64,000 bases of DNA from NCBI RefSeq assembly GCF_002794355.1, contig NZ_PGOI01000001.1:124001-188000 (forward strand), read 5' to 3'. This DNA is from Pseudorhodobacter sp. MZDSW-24AT. GTDB taxonomy: Bacteria; Pseudomonadota; Alphaproteobacteria; Rhodobacterales; Rhodobacteraceae. Both the position numbers and the translations under genes were made by a program. The notes beneath the pieces are model-generated. The model saw nothing but the letters and a program-made list of their open reading frames with translations. It was not told the origin of the DNA and did not search any database. Shown here in pieces: positions 15,534-27,347 of the stretch. Position 1 is the stretch's first letter; every line of letters begins with the position of its first letter.

Positions 15534-16907
15534 ATGAGCCCAATTCTCACACGGCTGCAAGGCGACGGGCTTTTGGCACGCGTCATGCGCAGTTCCGCCT
15601 GGACCGCGCTGGGATATGGCGCGAGTCAGGCCCTTCGGCTTGCGTCGAACCTGATTCTGACCCGTCTGCTGTTTCCGGAAGCCTTTGGCCTGATGGCCTT
15701 GGTGTCGGTGTTCATCGTGGGACTGACCATGTTTTCGGATGTGGGCACGCATCCGGCGATTTTGCAGCACCGCCGCGGCGATGATCCGGCGTTTCTGGAC
15801 ACCGCCTATACGATCCAGATGGCGCGCGGCGGGCTGTTGTGGCTGGCTTCGGCCTTGATCGCTTGGCCTGCGGCGCTGTTTTACGGGCAGCCGGAGCTGG
15901 CTTGGCTGCTGCCGGTGGCGGGGTTTTCGCTGCTGCTGCACGGGATGGAGCCGACACGGGTGGACACGGCGGCGCGGCATCTGCGGCTGGGGCGGCTGAC
16001 GGCGCTGGATCTGATCGCGCAGGCGGTGGGTGTGCTGTCGATGGTGGTTCTGGCTTGGGCCACGCAATCGGTCTGGGCGCTGGTGGCGGGATGGATCGTC
16101 TCGTCGGGGACGCGGCTGGCGTTGATCGTGCTGGCGCTGCCGGGGCCGCGCAGCCGCCCGCGCTGGGAAGGCGCGGCGGCGCGGGATCTGCTGCATTTCG
16201 GGGTGTGGCTGTTCTTGTCGACGGCCTTTGGCTTCATGGTGGCGCAGGGCGACAAGGCGATCTTGGGCAAGTATCTGACGCTGGAACAGCTGGGGCTTTA
16301 CAACATCGGGTTCTTTCTGGCGTCGTTTCCGATGCTGCTGGGGCAGACGATCGGCGGGCGTATCCTGATTCCGCTGTACCGTGAGCGGCCGCCGGGGGCT
16401 TCGGCGGAGAATTTCGCCAAGCTGCGGCGTATGCGTTTTGTGCTGACGGGGGCGGTGTTTGTGCTGCTGGGGGTGATGGCTTTTGCGGGGGAGTGGATCG
16501 TGGATCTGCTCTATGACCCGCGCTATTCGATGGCGGGGGCCATTCTGGTGGTGATCGCGGTGGTGCAGATCCCTTCGGTGATCGGGATGACCTATGACCA
16601 GTCGGCGCTGGCGGCGGGGGACAGCCGGAGCTATTTCGTTCTGACGGCGCTCAGGGCGGTGTTTCTGGTGACGGGGCTGATCCTGGGCGCCGAGGCCTAT
16701 GGGCTGGTGGGGGCCTTGATCGGGCAGGCGCTGGCGGGGCTGGCGGTCTATCCGTTCCTGATCTGGCTGGCGCGGCGGCACCGGGCGTGGGACGGGCTGC
16801 ATGACCTGACCTTTGCGCTGGCGGGGGCGGCGCTGGCGGCGGCGGCGCTCAGTCTGGACAGCGGGGCCATCGCGGCCTTGCAGACGGTGTTCGGAGGCCA
16901 GCCATGA
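15534..16907 (+). CDS. Wzx-type oligosaccharide/lipid flippase coupled to NRPS
   Basis: 457-residue polytopic membrane protein of the MOP superfamily, polysaccharide synthesis type (WzxC-like). The N-terminal pattern MRSSAWTALGYGASQALRLA then SNLILTRLLFPEAFGLMALV is characteristic: an amphipathic start followed by a conserved L-A-R/TRLL-x-P-E-x-F-G-L. About twelve to fourteen hydrophobic segments follow. Such proteins flip undecaprenyl-linked glycans or other lipid-linked precursors across the inner membrane. Its stop overlaps the NRPS start by 4 bp (ATGA), so the two are made together. No polymerase or initiating transferase is adjacent, so it is not an ordinary O-antigen or capsule locus. 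The cargo is unknown; it may be the NRPS product. Confidence 0.88.
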   Translation: MSPILTRLQGDGLLARVMRSSAWTALGYGASQALRLASNLILTRLLFPEAFGLMALVSVFIVGLTMFSDVGTHPAILQHRRGDDPAFLDTAYTIQMARGGLLWLASALIAWPAALFYGQPELAWLLPVAGFSLLLHGMEPTRVDTAARHLRLGRLTALDLIAQAVGVLSMVVLAWATQSVWALVAGWIVSSGTRLALIVLALPGPRSRPRWEGAAARDLLHFGVWLFLSTAFGFMVAQGDKAILGKYLTLEQLGLYNIGFFLASFPMLLGQTIGGRILIPLYRERPPGASAENFAKLRRMRFVLTGAVFVLLGVMAFAGEWIVDLLYDPRYSMAGAILVVIAVVQIPSVIGMTYDQSALAAGDSRSYFVLTALRAVFLVTGLILGAEAYGLVGALIGQALAGLAVYPFLIWLARRHRAWDGLHDLTFALAGAALAAAALSLDSGAIAALQTVFGGQP

Positions 16908-19900
16908 GCCCGGACAGGCGCGAGGCCGTGCAGGATCTGGCCGCGACCCAGCGGGAGGCGGCCTTGGCAGAGGTGCCGCTGACGCCGCTGCAACTGGGCA
17001 TGGTTTATGAAAGCGTGCTGGCGGGGCGGCCGTGGATCAACCTTGAGCAGGTGGTGGTGCATCTGGACGCCGAGACGGTGGAGGCCGAGGCGCTGGAGGC
17101 GGCATGGGCCGAGGTCGCGGCACGCCACGAGGCGCTGCGGCTGTCGATCCTGTGGCGCAAGCGGGTGACTCCGGTGCAGGTGCTGCGTGAGCGGGTGGAG
17201 GTGGCGGTCACGCTGGAGGACTGGAGTGCCCTGCCCGCGCGCCGCCGCGACGGCATGCTGGCGCAGTATCTGGCGGCGGACCGGGAACAGGGCGTCGATC
17301 TGGAGGGCGCGCCGGCGTGGCGGGTGCTGCTGGCGCATCTGGGGCCGAACCGGTCGGTGATGGTCTGGACGGTGCATCACGCGCTGGTCGATGGCCGCAG
17401 CATGGCCATCGTGCTGGAGGAGGTGTTCGCGCTGCTGGCAGGGCGGGTCTTGCCCCCTGCCCCGTCCTTGGGATTTCTGGGCTATGCGCAGGCCTTGGCC
17501 GCGCGGGACACCGGTGCGGCGCAGGCGTTTTTCCGCAGCTATCTGGACGGGTTTGATCAGCCCAACCCGCTGGCGGATGACCCGAGCGGATCGGGCATGG
17601 CGCGGCGGCGGCAGATCCGGCGCCAGCTTGACGTGGCGCTGACCGAGGCGCTGACCGACCGGGCCGAGGCCGCGGGCGCGACACTGGGCACCATGGTGCA
17701 AGCGGCGTGGGGCATGGTGGTGGCCCGCTGGACCGGGCGGGCAACGGCGGTGTTCGGCACCACCCGCGCCGGGCGGCACATCGTGCCGGGCAGCGCGCGC
17801 ACCGTGGGGTGCCTGATCAACACGCTGCCGATGAAGGTGCAGATTGCCCCGCCACGGGCCGCCGATGCCTTTCTGAGCGCGCTGCGGCAGGATGTGCTGG
17901 CCTTGCGCGCGCATGAACATGCGGCGCTGACCGATGTGCGCCATTGGTGCGGCCTGCCGGGGACGGAATCGCTGTTCGATTCGATGGTGATGTTCGAGCG
18001 CGGGTCTTTGGAGGCCACGATGCGGTCGCTGGGGCCGGACTGGGCGCAGCGCCGGGTGGAGGTGCATGAGGAAGGCGCTTTGCCGCTGACGCTGGCGGCC
18101 TATGGCGATGCGGCGCTGCTGTTGGTGCTGGAACATGACCCCGAAGCGGTGGCCGATGGCAAGGCCGAGGTCATGCTGGGGCATCTGGCGGAGGTGCTTG
18201 CGGCCTTGGCCAAGGCCCCGACCCATGCGCCGCTGACCCAGTTGACGATGCTGCCCCGGTCGGAAGAGGCGGCGGTGCTGTCCTTGGGGCGGCCCGACCT
18301 GCGCCTGCCACCGGTGGTTCCCTGTGTGAGCCTGCGCTTCACCGATCTGGTCTATGAGCGCCCCGAAGCCTTTGCCCTGAAGATGGTGGGCGAGCCGGAG
18401 CGCATGAATTATTCGATGCTGGACATGCGGGTGAGCGCGATGTCGGCGCGGCTGGTGCAGGCGGGGGTGGGTCCGGGGCAGATCGTGGCCATCAGCCTGC
18501 CCCGCATTCCGCAATTCGTGGTGACGATGCTGGCGGTGATGCGGGTGGGCGCGGCCTTTCTGCCGCTGGACCCAAGCTATCCCGAGGCGCTGCGGGACCA
18601 TATGCTGCGCGACAGCGGCTGCCGCCTGATGGTGGCGCTGCCGGGGCAAGTGGTGCCGGATGGGGTGCGTCTGATGTCGCCCTTTGCCCAGCCGGGGGAA
18701 TCGTCCTTGACGCCCCCCGATCTGCTGCCGCCTGCGCCGGAGCGGCTGGCCTATGTGATTTATACCTCGGGTTCGACCGGGTTGCCCAAGGGGGTTGCGG
18801 TGTCGATGGGCGCGCTTTCCGCCCATGCCAGCGCGATCATCGCGGCATTCGGGCTGACGCCTTCGGACCGGGTGCTGCAATTTGCCAGCCTGTCCTTTGA
18901 TGTGTCGATCGAAGAGATCATCCCCACGCTGTTGTCGGGGGCCAAGGTGATCTTGCGCGATGATGCGATGGCAGGATCGGTGGGGCATTTTCTGGAAGAG
19001 GTGGCGCGGCAGGGCATCACCGTGTTGAACCTGCCCACAGCGTTCTGGCATGTGCTGGTGGACGAGATGGCACGCGACCGGCTGAGCCTGCCACCGGGCG
19101 TGCGGCTGGTGGTGGTGGGCGGCGAGCAGATCAGCCCGCGCGCGCTGGCGACATGGCAGCGGATCGCGCCGCGCCCGCGCTGGATGAACGGCTATGGGCC
19201 GACAGAAACCACGATTACCTGCACCCTGCACGAGCCTGCGCGGGACGCAGGGGGCGAGGACATTCCGATCGGGCGGCCCACCGCGCATGCGCGGGCCTAT
19301 GTGCTGGCCCCGGATGGGTCGCTGGCGCCGCCCGGCGCGGTGGGCGAGTTGTGGATTGGCGGGCCTGCGGTGAGCGACGGCTATATCGGCCATGCTGCCG
19401 CGATGACCGAGGCTTTTGCGCCGGACCGCTTTCACGGCGAGGGCCGGATCTACCGCACGGGCGATATGGTGCGCTGGCGTCCGGAGGGCACGCTGGCCTT
19501 TCTGGGGCGGCGCGACCGGCAGGTGAAGCTGCGCGGCTTTCGCATTGACCTGCGACAGGTGGAACGGGTTCTGGAGCGCGAAGAGAGCGTCGGTCGGGCC
19601 TTGGCGCATGTGTTGCACGCAGGCACGCCCGGCGCGCGGCTGGTGGCTTGGGTGGCGGCGGCGGATGGCCAGCCCTTGCCCGATGCAGAGGCGGTGCGCG
19701 CGGCGGTGGCCGAACACCTGCCGCCCCATATGCTGCCCGCGATTGTGCCGGTGGCGCGCTTTCCGCGCACGCCGGGGGGCAAGGTGGATCTGGCCGCGCT
19801 GCCCGTGCCCGAGACGGCGGCGCAGGTGGACCGAGGGGCCGAAGAGGACCCGGTGACGCGGCAGATCGCGGCGCTGATGGCGGTGACGCTGGGGCGGGAG

Positions 19901-20866
19901 GCGGTGGGACCCGAGGATGATTTTCACGATCTGGGCGGGCATTCGCTGCTGGCGGTGCAGCTGATCGGGCGGATCGAGGCCGCGCTTGGGCATCGGTTGG
20001 CGGTGGCGGATCTGCATCGCAGGCCGACGCCGCGCGGTCTTGCGCGGGCCTTGGCGGCGGCGCAGGCGGGGCCACGGTATATCATCCCGATCCAGCCCAA
20101 GGGCAGCCGCCCGCCTTTGTTTGGCGTGCATGTGCTGGGGCGCAATGAAGAGCATTTCCGCCCGCTGGCCGAGGCGCTGGGACCGGATCAGCCAGTGTTC
20201 GGGCTGACGGTGGGTTTGCTCGCGCAGGACACGCCGATTGGCGTGCGCGAGACGGCGCGCGCCTATGCCGAAGAGATCCAGCGCCATTTCCCCGAAGGGC
20301 CGATCAGTCTGGGGGCGGTGTCGCTTGCCAGCTATGTGGCCTATGAGTTGGCGCAGCAGCTGATCCGGGCCGGGCGCGAGGTGCGGGTGATCGCGCTGTT
20401 CGACAGCGCGGGGCCCGGCGGGCGGTCGCGGCTGTCGGGGCGGGCGCGGATGGGGGTGCATCTGCGCCAGCTTTACCGGCGCGGGCCTGCGCATCTGATG
20501 GGCATTGCCGCGAACCGCTGGGCGGATCTGGCCTATCGGCTGAAAAAGCTGCGGCTGCGTTTGCAGACCCGGCAGGGCAGCGCGGCGCCGATGACGGTGG
20601 ACAGTTTCATGGTGGCCGCCGAATTGGCGGTGCAGGCCTATGAGGTGCGCCCGATTCACCGGCCGCTGTCGATCTTCCGCGCCGAAGAGAATGTTTTCGA
20701 CAGTCCGCAAAGCGCGCGCGACGGGCTGGGCTGGGCACCGGTGGCGGCGGCGGGCTTTGAGGTGATCGATGTGCCGGGGGATCATCTGTCGATCTTGCAG
20801 CCGCCGAATGTGGCGGCGCTGGCGCATCACCTTTCGCGGCTGATGGCGGATCTGCCGGAGCCGTGA
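16904..20866 (+). CDS. Single-module nonribosomal peptide synthetase (C-A-T-TE)
   Basis: 1320 residues. Condensation domain about 20-440 with HHALVDG at 158-164. Adenylation domain about 475-960 with YTSGSTGLPKG (620-630), NGYGPTET (762-769), YRTGDM and the catalytic Lys at 960 (PGGK). Carrier domain about 985-1050 with DLGGHSLLAVQL, phosphopantetheine Ser 1014. Type I thioesterase about 1058-1320 with likely triad Ser 1140 (GAVSLAS), Asp 1167 (LFDS) and His 1294 (GDH). The usual thioesterase GxSxG reads AVSLA, so one or both flanking glycines are replaced. My reading of the specificity code is D-V-E-N-V-G-G-I-T-K; I do not recognise a match, though the Glu at position three suggests a basic substrate. 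Having a condensation domain but one module, it may join one amino acid to an acyl or amine acceptor from elsewhere. Coupled to the upstream flippase. Confidence 0.93.
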   Translation: MSPDRREAVQDLAATQREAALAEVPLTPLQLGMVYESVLAGRPWINLEQVVVHLDAETVEAEALEAAWAEVAARHEALRLSILWRKRVTPVQVLRERVEVAVTLEDWSALPARRRDGMLAQYLAADREQGVDLEGAPAWRVLLAHLGPNRSVMVWTVHHALVDGRSMAIVLEEVFALLAGRVLPPAPSLGFLGYAQALAARDTGAAQAFFRSYLDGFDQPNPLADDPSGSGMARRRQIRRQLDVALTEALTDRAEAAGATLGTMVQAAWGMVVARWTGRATAVFGTTRAGRHIVPGSARTVGCLINTLPMKVQIAPPRAADAFLSALRQDVLALRAHEHAALTDVRHWCGLPGTESLFDSMVMFERGSLEATMRSLGPDWAQRRVEVHEEGALPLTLAAYGDAALLLVLEHDPEAVADGKAEVMLGHLAEVLAALAKAPTHAPLTQLTMLPRSEEAAVLSLGRPDLRLPPVVPCVSLRFTDLVYERPEAFALKMVGEPERMNYSMLDMRVSAMSARLVQAGVGPGQIVAISLPRIPQFVVTMLAVMRVGAAFLPLDPSYPEALRDHMLRDSGCRLMVALPGQVVPDGVRLMSPFAQPGESSLTPPDLLPPAPERLAYVIYTSGSTGLPKGVAVSMGALSAHASAIIAAFGLTPSDRVLQFASLSFDVSIEEIIPTLLSGAKVILRDDAMAGSVGHFLEEVARQGITVLNLPTAFWHVLVDEMARDRLSLPPGVRLVVVGGEQISPRALATWQRIAPRPRWMNGYGPTETTITCTLHEPARDAGGEDIPIGRPTAHARAYVLAPDGSLAPPGAVGELWIGGPAVSDGYIGHAAAMTEAFAPDRFHGEGRIYRTGDMVRWRPEGTLAFLGRRDRQVKLRGFRIDLRQVERVLEREESVGRALAHVLHAGTPGARLVAWVAAADGQPLPDAEAVRAAVAEHLPPHMLPAIVPVARFPRTPGGKVDLAALPVPETAAQVDRGAEEDPVTRQIAALMAVTLGREAVGPEDDFHDLGGHSLLAVQLIGRIEAALGHRLAVADLHRRPTPRGLARALAAAQAGPRYIIPIQPKGSRPPLFGVHVLGRNEEHFRPLAEALGPDQPVFGLTVGLLAQDTPIGVRETARAYAEEIQRHFPEGPISLGAVSLASYVAYELAQQLIRAGREVRVIALFDSAGPGGRSRLSGRARMGVHLRQLYRRGPAHLMGIAANRWADLAYRLKKLRLRLQTRQGSAAPMTVDSFMVAAELAVQAYEVRPIHRPLSIFRAEENVFDSPQSARDGLGWAPVAAAGFEVIDVPGDHLSILQPPNVAALAHHLSRLMADLPEP

Positions 20867-20933
20867 CCCCGGCGCCCGGCTTGCGCTTTTGGCACGCGCG
20901 CCGCATGGTGCGGCGGCAAGGCGGGGGGAGCGG

Positions 20934-21965
20934 ATGACGGTGGAAGAGATCGGCCGGATCGACGGCGTGGCGGTGCAGGCGGTCGCGCTGGGCGGGCCCG
21001 ACGGGCCACGGGCGCGGGTGATGACCTATGGCGCGCGGCTGACCGAGCTGTGGGTGGCGGACCGGCAGGGTGTGGCCGCCGATATCGTGCTGGGGCATGC
21101 AGATCTGGCGGGCTATCAAGCGACCCGTGCCTATCTGGGCGCCACCTGCGGGCGGTTTTCCAACCGCATCGCGGGGGGGCGGTTCGTGCTGGACGGGCGC
21201 GCGGTGCAGCTGGACCGCAACGAGGGCGCAAACGCCCTGCACGGCGGGCGCGCCGGGTTTGACCGCAAGATCTGGGAGATCGCGGCGGTGAGCGCGCGGG
21301 CGGTGACGCTTTGCGCCACGTCGGAGGATGGCGAGATGGGCTATCCGGGGCGGCTGACGATGCAGGTGCGCTATGCGCTGGACGCGGCAGACCGGCTGTG
21401 GATCGAGATGACCGCCGAGACCGATGCGCCGACGGTGGTGAACATAGTGAACCACAGCTATTTCAACATGGCCGGTCATGGCTCGGTCATGGGTCAGCGG
21501 CTGCGGCTGGGGGCCAGCCATGTGACGCCGGTGGATGCGGACCTGATCCCCACCGGCGAGGTGCGGGCGGTGGCGGGGACCGCCTTTGACTTTGGCGCCT
21601 TGCGCGACATCGGGGCCGCATTGCCCGGGGAGGCGGGCTTTGACCACAACCTGTGCCTGAGCGGGCCGCTGGTGGCGCAGTGGGGCGAGGCCTTGCGCTT
21701 TTGTGCCGAGGCGGTGGACCCCGCGTCGGGGCGGCGCATGGAGGTCTGGACCAATGAGCCGGGGGTGCAGTTCTATACCGGCGCGCATCTGGCGGGGGGG
21801 CACCCGGGCAAGGATGGCCACCCCATCGCGCCCTTCACCGGATTCACGCTGGAAACCCAGCGCTTTCCCGACAGTCCGAACCAGCCGCACTTTCCCAGCG
21901 CCCGCTTGGCTCCGGGGGAGCGGTATCGGCATCTGATGGCGTTTGACTTTGCGCCTGCGCGTTAG
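20934..21965 (+). CDS. galM: Aldose 1-epimerase
   Basis: 343-residue galactose mutarotase family protein. Motifs: MTYGARLTELWV, CGRFSNRIAGGRF (family signature around the GR-x-NRI stretch), NHSYFNMAG with the catalytic His, and EPGVQFYTG with the catalytic Glu region. It interconverts alpha and beta anomers of free aldoses. Start at 20934 is chosen over an in-frame ATG at 20889 because of the GGGGGGAG directly upstream and homology onset. It lies 67 bp after the NRPS on the same strand, so it may be co-transcribed, but a functional link is unproven. Followed by a hairpin at 22000-22020. Confidence 0.9.
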   Translation: MTVEEIGRIDGVAVQAVALGGPDGPRARVMTYGARLTELWVADRQGVAADIVLGHADLAGYQATRAYLGATCGRFSNRIAGGRFVLDGRAVQLDRNEGANALHGGRAGFDRKIWEIAAVSARAVTLCATSEDGEMGYPGRLTMQVRYALDAADRLWIEMTAETDAPTVVNIVNHSYFNMAGHGSVMGQRLRLGASHVTPVDADLIPTGEVRAVAGTAFDFGALRDIGAALPGEAGFDHNLCLSGPLVAQWGEALRFCAEAVDPASGRRMEVWTNEPGVQFYTGAHLAGGHPGKDGHPIAPFTGFTLETQRFPDSPNQPHFPSARLAPGERYRHLMAFDFAPAR

Positions 21966-21999
21966 GGTTTCTGGCCGCGCGCCTCGGGCTGCGGGCGGA

Positions 22000-22020
22000 C
22001 CGGGGGTTTCACACCCCCGG
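22000..22020 (+). terminator. Hairpin after galM with adjoining intergenic repeat
   Basis: Stem CCGGGGGT / ACCCCCGG with a 5-nt loop, 35 bp past the galM stop, followed by ACCCCCGTGGGATATTTATG. That flanking string resembles a repeat I have seen in Rhodobacteraceae intergenic regions. Confidence 0.5.
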
Positions 22021-22084
22021 ACCCCCGTGGGATATTTATGAACAGATGAGGGGGGGCCTGAGGGCCATGTGCCCCGGAAGGAGG

Positions 22085-22112
22085 CCCCCCGCAGATTGGT
22101 GTCTGCGGGGGG
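22085..22112 (-). terminator. Hairpin downstream of katG
   Basis: Perfect 11-bp stem CCCCCCGCAGA / TCTGCGGGGGG with loop TTGGTG, ending 9 bp after the katG stop. No T-run follows on the minus strand, so termination may rely on stem strength. Confidence 0.6.
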
Positions 22113-22121
22113 GGCGTGCTT

Positions 22122-25373
<3,252 letters not shown>

Positions 25374-25383
25374 ACTGCTGGCC

Positions 25384-26058
25384 ATGTTCATCATCACGCC
25401 CCGCACCGTTTCCAGCAAGGCCGCGCTGGAGTTTCGCCAGATCCCGCGCCGGTTCATCGGGCGCAGCTTTGTCTGGCCGCGCGGGGGCGGCTGGCGGCTG
25501 AAGGCGCGGGTGATCTTTGAGGTGGAGTTGCTGCGCTATCTGGTGGCGCTGGCGCCTTTTGCGGGACTGGCGCTTTTGTGGCGGGAGTCGGCTTTGGCGA
25601 TTGCGCAGGCCCCTGCCCTGATGGTGCTGGTGATCTATGGGGTGGAGATGCGCTTTTTGCGGCTGACGCCGGCGGCGCGGGCGGCGCTGATGGACGCGGC
25701 GACGCGCGACCGGATGGCCGATCTTCTCGCGGCGCGGGGGCGTGCGATCCTGACGCAGATCGGCGCGGGGCGGCGGCTGAGCACGGGGGCGCTGCATCTG
25801 GTGGTGGAGCAATCCGAGCTGGCACGGGTGGCGCCCTTGACCTTTGTCACCGTGCAAAGCGACGACGGGCCTGCACTTTTGGACCTGACGGCGGAGGAGC
25901 AGGCGCTGATCCGGGCGGAGCTGTTCGCGCCGCCCTTGACCGAGGCCGAGATGCAGCGGCTGACGCTGGCGCGCAAGGATACGGTGAGCGTGGTGTCGCT
26001 GGAGATGCGGGCGATTTCGGCCCATGCGCGGATGCGGGCGCTGACCAAGGCGGGTTAA
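25384..26058 (+). CDS. Conserved hypothetical membrane-anchored protein
   Basis: 224 residues starting MFIITPRTVSSKAALEF. Two close hydrophobic stretches at about 43-62 (LLRYLVALAPFAGLALLW) and 72-88 (PALMVLVIYGVEM) suggest a membrane hairpin. The remaining 130 residues are soluble, rich in Ala, Arg and Leu. I do not recognise a family. It begins 10 bp after oxyR with a weak ribosome site and may be read through from it. Its stop overlaps the stop of the convergent VWA gene by 4 bp. Codon pattern (GC at third positions) supports real coding. Confidence 0.7.
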   Translation: MFIITPRTVSSKAALEFRQIPRRFIGRSFVWPRGGGWRLKARVIFEVELLRYLVALAPFAGLALLWRESALAIAQAPALMVLVIYGVEMRFLRLTPAARAALMDAATRDRMADLLAARGRAILTQIGAGRRLSTGALHLVVEQSELARVAPLTFVTVQSDDGPALLDLTAEEQALIRAELFAPPLTEAEMQRLTLARKDTVSVVSLEMRAISAHARMRALTKAG

Positions 26059-27347
26059 TGGGTGAGCGGCAGGATCTGGCCAAAGGGGGGCGCGGGCGCG
26101 GGGGTGGTCAGGCCCCAGATCACCGGCAGGCCGCGTGGCGGCGGGCCAAAGGGGCCTTCGAGATCCGTCAGCACCACGGCGACCGAGGCATGGAGCGCCT
26201 GCGCGGCGGCAAGGGGCGGCGCGAAATCGGTGCCGCCGCCGCGCGGCCAGTCCGCGCCCGCGATCTGAGTTTGCCAGCGGGCGGGGTCGAGCCGGATCTG
26301 CCAGCGCAGGGCATCGTCAAAGGCGATCAGGTGGATTTCGGCGGCGACGCGGCGGGCGATGCCGGTGGTTTCCGACAGGAAGCGGTGCAACAGCGCGCCA
26401 TCGACCGAGCCAGAGGCGTCGATCGCCAGCGCGATGCGCGGCACGTCGGTGGTGCGGCGGGTGGCGGGGCGAAAGCCGGGGGTGGGCGCGCCTGTGCTGC
26501 GCGCCAGCGCCTCGGCCGCGATCCAGTCGCGCGCGGGGCGGCGGTGGGTCTGGCTGCGCCCCGGCAGCAGCGCGCGGGTGAGAAGGCGGCGCAGGACGTG
26601 TTCCCACGGCGTGCGCGGCGGCGCGAGATCGGCGAGGCGGTGGCCGATGAGGCCGATCCCGCGCCCGGCGAGGCGCCCGGCTTCCATCGCGCGGGTGAGG
26701 TGCTGGCGCCATTGGGCGGCCTGATCGGCGCCCTCGGGGCTGTCGGCATCGGGGGTGGCGGGGGACAGATCAGGGGCAAAGCCCGCGCGCGCGGCCATGG
26801 CATGTGCGGCCTCGGACGGTGTTGGGCTGTCGCCGCCCTGCCCTTTCGGGCCTTTGCCCTTGCGCTTGCCATCGGCGGGGGCGGCAAGCTGAAGATAAAG
26901 CCGGTCGACATCCCATGTGGTCAGCGCGTCAGGACCCGGGGGGAGGCCAAGGGCTTGGGTCAGCAGGTCGGTCAGAGTGAGCGCGGGGCGCGGCAGGGCA
27001 TAGTGCGCGGCGAGCAGGGTTTCGTTGAGGAGCGCATCGGCGGCGATGGTGTAGAGCGCGGGGTCGAACCCCTGCCCCAGCCGCTGCGCCATCGCCCCCA
27101 TGCGCGGGCCATGGCGCAAGGCGACATGCAGGATGTGATGCGCGGCCAGCCCCACCTGTTCATGCGCGGGCAGATCCGCAAAGCCGGGGCCGTAATGGAT
27201 GGTGATGCCGGTCGTGCGGGCGGGCGGGCCACCCTCCGCGTCGCGGTGCGCGCACCAGAGCGCCAGCGCGCCCAGCGCCGGGTCTTCGGCGGCCAGATGC
27301 ACCAGCGCGGGCCGCGCGCGGGCCGAATGCTGGCCCGGCGCGGTCAC
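26055..27347 (-). CDS. Predicted metallopeptidase-like/VWA protein (DUF2201-like)
   Basis: 430 residues. The N-terminal half has a zincin-like helix GLAAHHILHVALRHGP; a standard site would read HExxH, but the Glu position is His (HHILH). The C-terminal ~130 residues form a VWA-like domain with IALAIDASGSVDGALL (DxSxS metal site) and VVLTDLEGPFG. This two-domain form pairs with MoxR AAA ATPases, as here. GTG start at 27347 is chosen because it overlaps the MoxR stop as GTGA, a coupling seen repeatedly in this window; an ATG at 27383 lies inside the MoxR gene. Probably acts as the substrate or adaptor of the ATPase in protein or metal-centre maturation; target unknown. Confidence 0.8.
   Translation of the reverse strand: MTAPGQHSARARPALVHLAAEDPALGALALWCAHRDAEGGPPARTTGITIHYGPGFADLPAHEQVGLAAHHILHVALRHGPRMGAMAQRLGQGFDPALYTIAADALLNETLLAAHYALPRPALTLTDLLTQALGLPPGPDALTTWDVDRLYLQLAAPADGKRKGKGPKGQGGDSPTPSEAAHAMAARAGFAPDLSPATPDADSPEGADQAAQWRQHLTRAMEAGRLAGRGIGLIGHRLADLAPPRTPWEHVLRRLLTRALLPGRSQTHRRPARDWIAAEALARSTGAPTPGFRPATRRTTDVPRIALAIDASGSVDGALLHRFLSETTGIARRVAAEIHLIAFDDALRWQIRLDPARWQTQIAGADWPRGGGTDFAPPLAAAQALHASVAVVLTDLEGPFGPPPRGLPVIWGLTTPAPAPPFGQILPLTH

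Noticed and set aside
16748-20830. A 1360-codon open frame antisense to the NRPS
   Set aside because: Very GC-rich coding on the plus strand leaves few stops on the other; the antisense product is Arg/His/Gln/Pro-rich with no domain, while the plus strand has clear NRPS motifs.
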